64,000 bases of DNA from Verrucomicrobia subdivision 3 bacterium UBA693. Lineage in GTDB: Bacteria > Verrucomicrobiota > Verrucomicrobiia > Limisphaerales > UBA8199. Below the pieces are notes generated by a model. It was not told the origin of the DNA and did not search any database. It worked only from the letters and a program-made list of their open reading frames with translations. Of the stretch, positions 63,173 to 64,000 are shown piece by piece. Every line of letters begins with the position of its first letter. Position 1 is the first letter of the stretch. The translations under genes and the position numbers were made by a program. The DNA lies in contig DBMR01000025.1 of NCBI GenBank assembly GCA_002298785.1, forward strand, positions 16,088 to 80,087. Direction: 5' to 3'.

Positions 63173-63856
63173 TCATGGCCTCCGGATATCCGCGGACTTG
63201 ATGTAGCGATTGGCCTCCACTGTTACCAACTCTCCGCCCCTGAAGACCAGCGCAGTGCTGCCAGCCGACATATCGTAAACCATCAGGCAATCATAACGAA
63301 CTGCGCGATTGGTCTGGTTCAGAAAAGGGTCTGGCGCAATGCTCCGTAGAGAGGGCTCCCCAAATACTCGGAGGCATTCTTCAGCTTTCGGCCGGGCGGA
63401 AGCCCTGTTGCCAATCTGAGGAAAGGTCACTGTGATGGCCATGACGCTGTTGCTAGTTGATTCGAAATCTACTGCTATGTCACTGGAAGTGACATCGGAA
63501 TACTCTAAGCGCGGACCTGCCTCGCGATTGGTAGCGATCAACCAGCACCTGTACATCGGTAAAACAATGGCCCGTGGCTTTCCCCAAACGCCCACCACGT
63601 CATCCATTTTCATTCCCAGCCGCACGCCCGCGACCTCAAATTCTGGAGCGATCTTGATCCGCTCCACTTTTGACGGGTTCAAAATCGGTTTTACGTTATT
63701 GGTATCAACCAGTGAGGGGTCCTCCCAAATCACGACCGCACCAGGCGCTGCCCGTATACGGTCCGCAACGTGCCGGTAGAAGACCTCATCGGAGGCCCTG
63801 ACGCCGGAATGCCAAACAAGAAGACACATGGCCCAGTATGGCAGAAAGGTTTTCAC
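63173..63856 (-). CDS. Hypothetical secreted protein, cassette-borne
   Basis: A 227-residue protein from GTG 63856, with signal peptide MKTFLPYWAMCLLVWHSGVRA. The GTG directly abuts GTTAGCTC (63864-63857), a cassette-type core box. The mature part contains GVRLGMKMDDVVGVWGKPRA, similar to the GxxxxxVxxxxGxP pattern of small BamE/SmpA-like or DUF-type outer-membrane domains. It then repeats a weaker version (KAEECLRVFGEPSLRS). No known function. Base composition is less GC-rich than the main chromosome here. Confidence 0.7.
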   Translation of the reverse strand: MKTFLPYWAMCLLVWHSGVRASDEVFYRHVADRIRAAPGAVVIWEDPSLVDTNNVKPILNPSKVERIKIAPEFEVAGVRLGMKMDDVVGVWGKPRAIVLPMYRCWLIATNREAGPRLEYSDVTSSDIAVDFESTSNSVMAITVTFPQIGNRASARPKAEECLRVFGEPSLRSIAPDPFLNQTNRAVRYDCLMVYDMSAGSTALVFRGGELVTVEANRYIKSADIRRP

Positions 63857-64000
63857 GAGCTAACAGTGTTGTTGGGGCAAATAGATTGGGCCAAGGATAT
63901 GAAATGGACTTCCCTTTGTTTTCACGGGTCGAGTTTGAGCCCATACCGGTTGTCTGGCAATTAGAATATAGCACAAAGAATTGGGATTAAGCAGCATGGC
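63857..64000. other. Region without visible gene at window end
   Basis: Only the GTTAGCTC box at 63864-63857 (minus strand) is notable. It would be the end of the preceding cassette's attC site, the rest of which is unclear or beyond the edge. Confidence 0.4.

Overview
The window is a GC-rich bacterial chromosome segment that reads like a member of the Verrucomicrobiota (Pedosphaera/Limisphaera-like; my inference from gene content, since no rRNA is present). Pointers are large secreted proteins with type-3-repeat and Asp-box modules, a planctomycete/verrucomicrobial PSCyt1-type cytochrome domain, several sodium:solute symporters, FFRARL-type C-termini and interspersed intergenic repeats. No tRNA, rRNA or CRISPR array was found.

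Layout. 1-8.7 kb: 3'-truncated alpha-2-macroglobulin gene, YhbY, a fused pseudouridine synthase/rRNA methyltransferase translationally coupled to a YdcF/SanA-like protein, a TlpA-like thioredoxin, and a dipeptide epimerase. 8.7-17.6 kb: an HtrA protease with four PDZ domains followed by a catalytically dead homologue, an NtrC-type regulator, a LysR regulator, then a GH130 phosphorylase-like enzyme with a sodium symporter. 17.7-24.3 kb: a decaying tandem duplication of a giant secreted alpha/beta-hydrolase and its small membrane-anchored partner, with an in-frame stop in the signal peptide. 24.3-32 kb: pyrF, an MFS exporter, YbaK, a secreted glycosidase, and a PAS histidine kinase with a single-domain response regulator. 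32.2-41.7 kb: a long minus-strand run holding a candidate outer-membrane electron conduit (TIGR03118 protein, cupredoxin, octaheme lipoprotein, and a cytochrome fused to a beta-barrel). 41.9-57.2 kb: HtrA, a secretin-like protein without its barrel, an EF-hand protein divergent from an OmpR/EnvZ-type pair, a symporter, fused SpmA-SpmB, pyrB-pyrR, Mrp, a peptide transporter, a glycosyltransferase 9 and a methyltransferase.

57.2-64 kb is accessory. A repeat-rich stretch is followed by unrelated minus-strand genes separated by imperfect hairpins. Two of these genes begin at a 7-8 base core (GTTGGGC; GTTAGCTC) whose exact complement lies downstream of the same gene, followed by a 100-base-scale hairpin with unpaired bases. 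This is the organisation of integron gene cassettes with attC sites. An IS110-family element sits between the two halves of one such site. No integrase lies in the window, so the parent integron, if real, is outside.

The two observations I consider most worth following are the cassette array with its attC-interrupting IS110, and the cytochrome-barrel/octaheme/cupredoxin locus.
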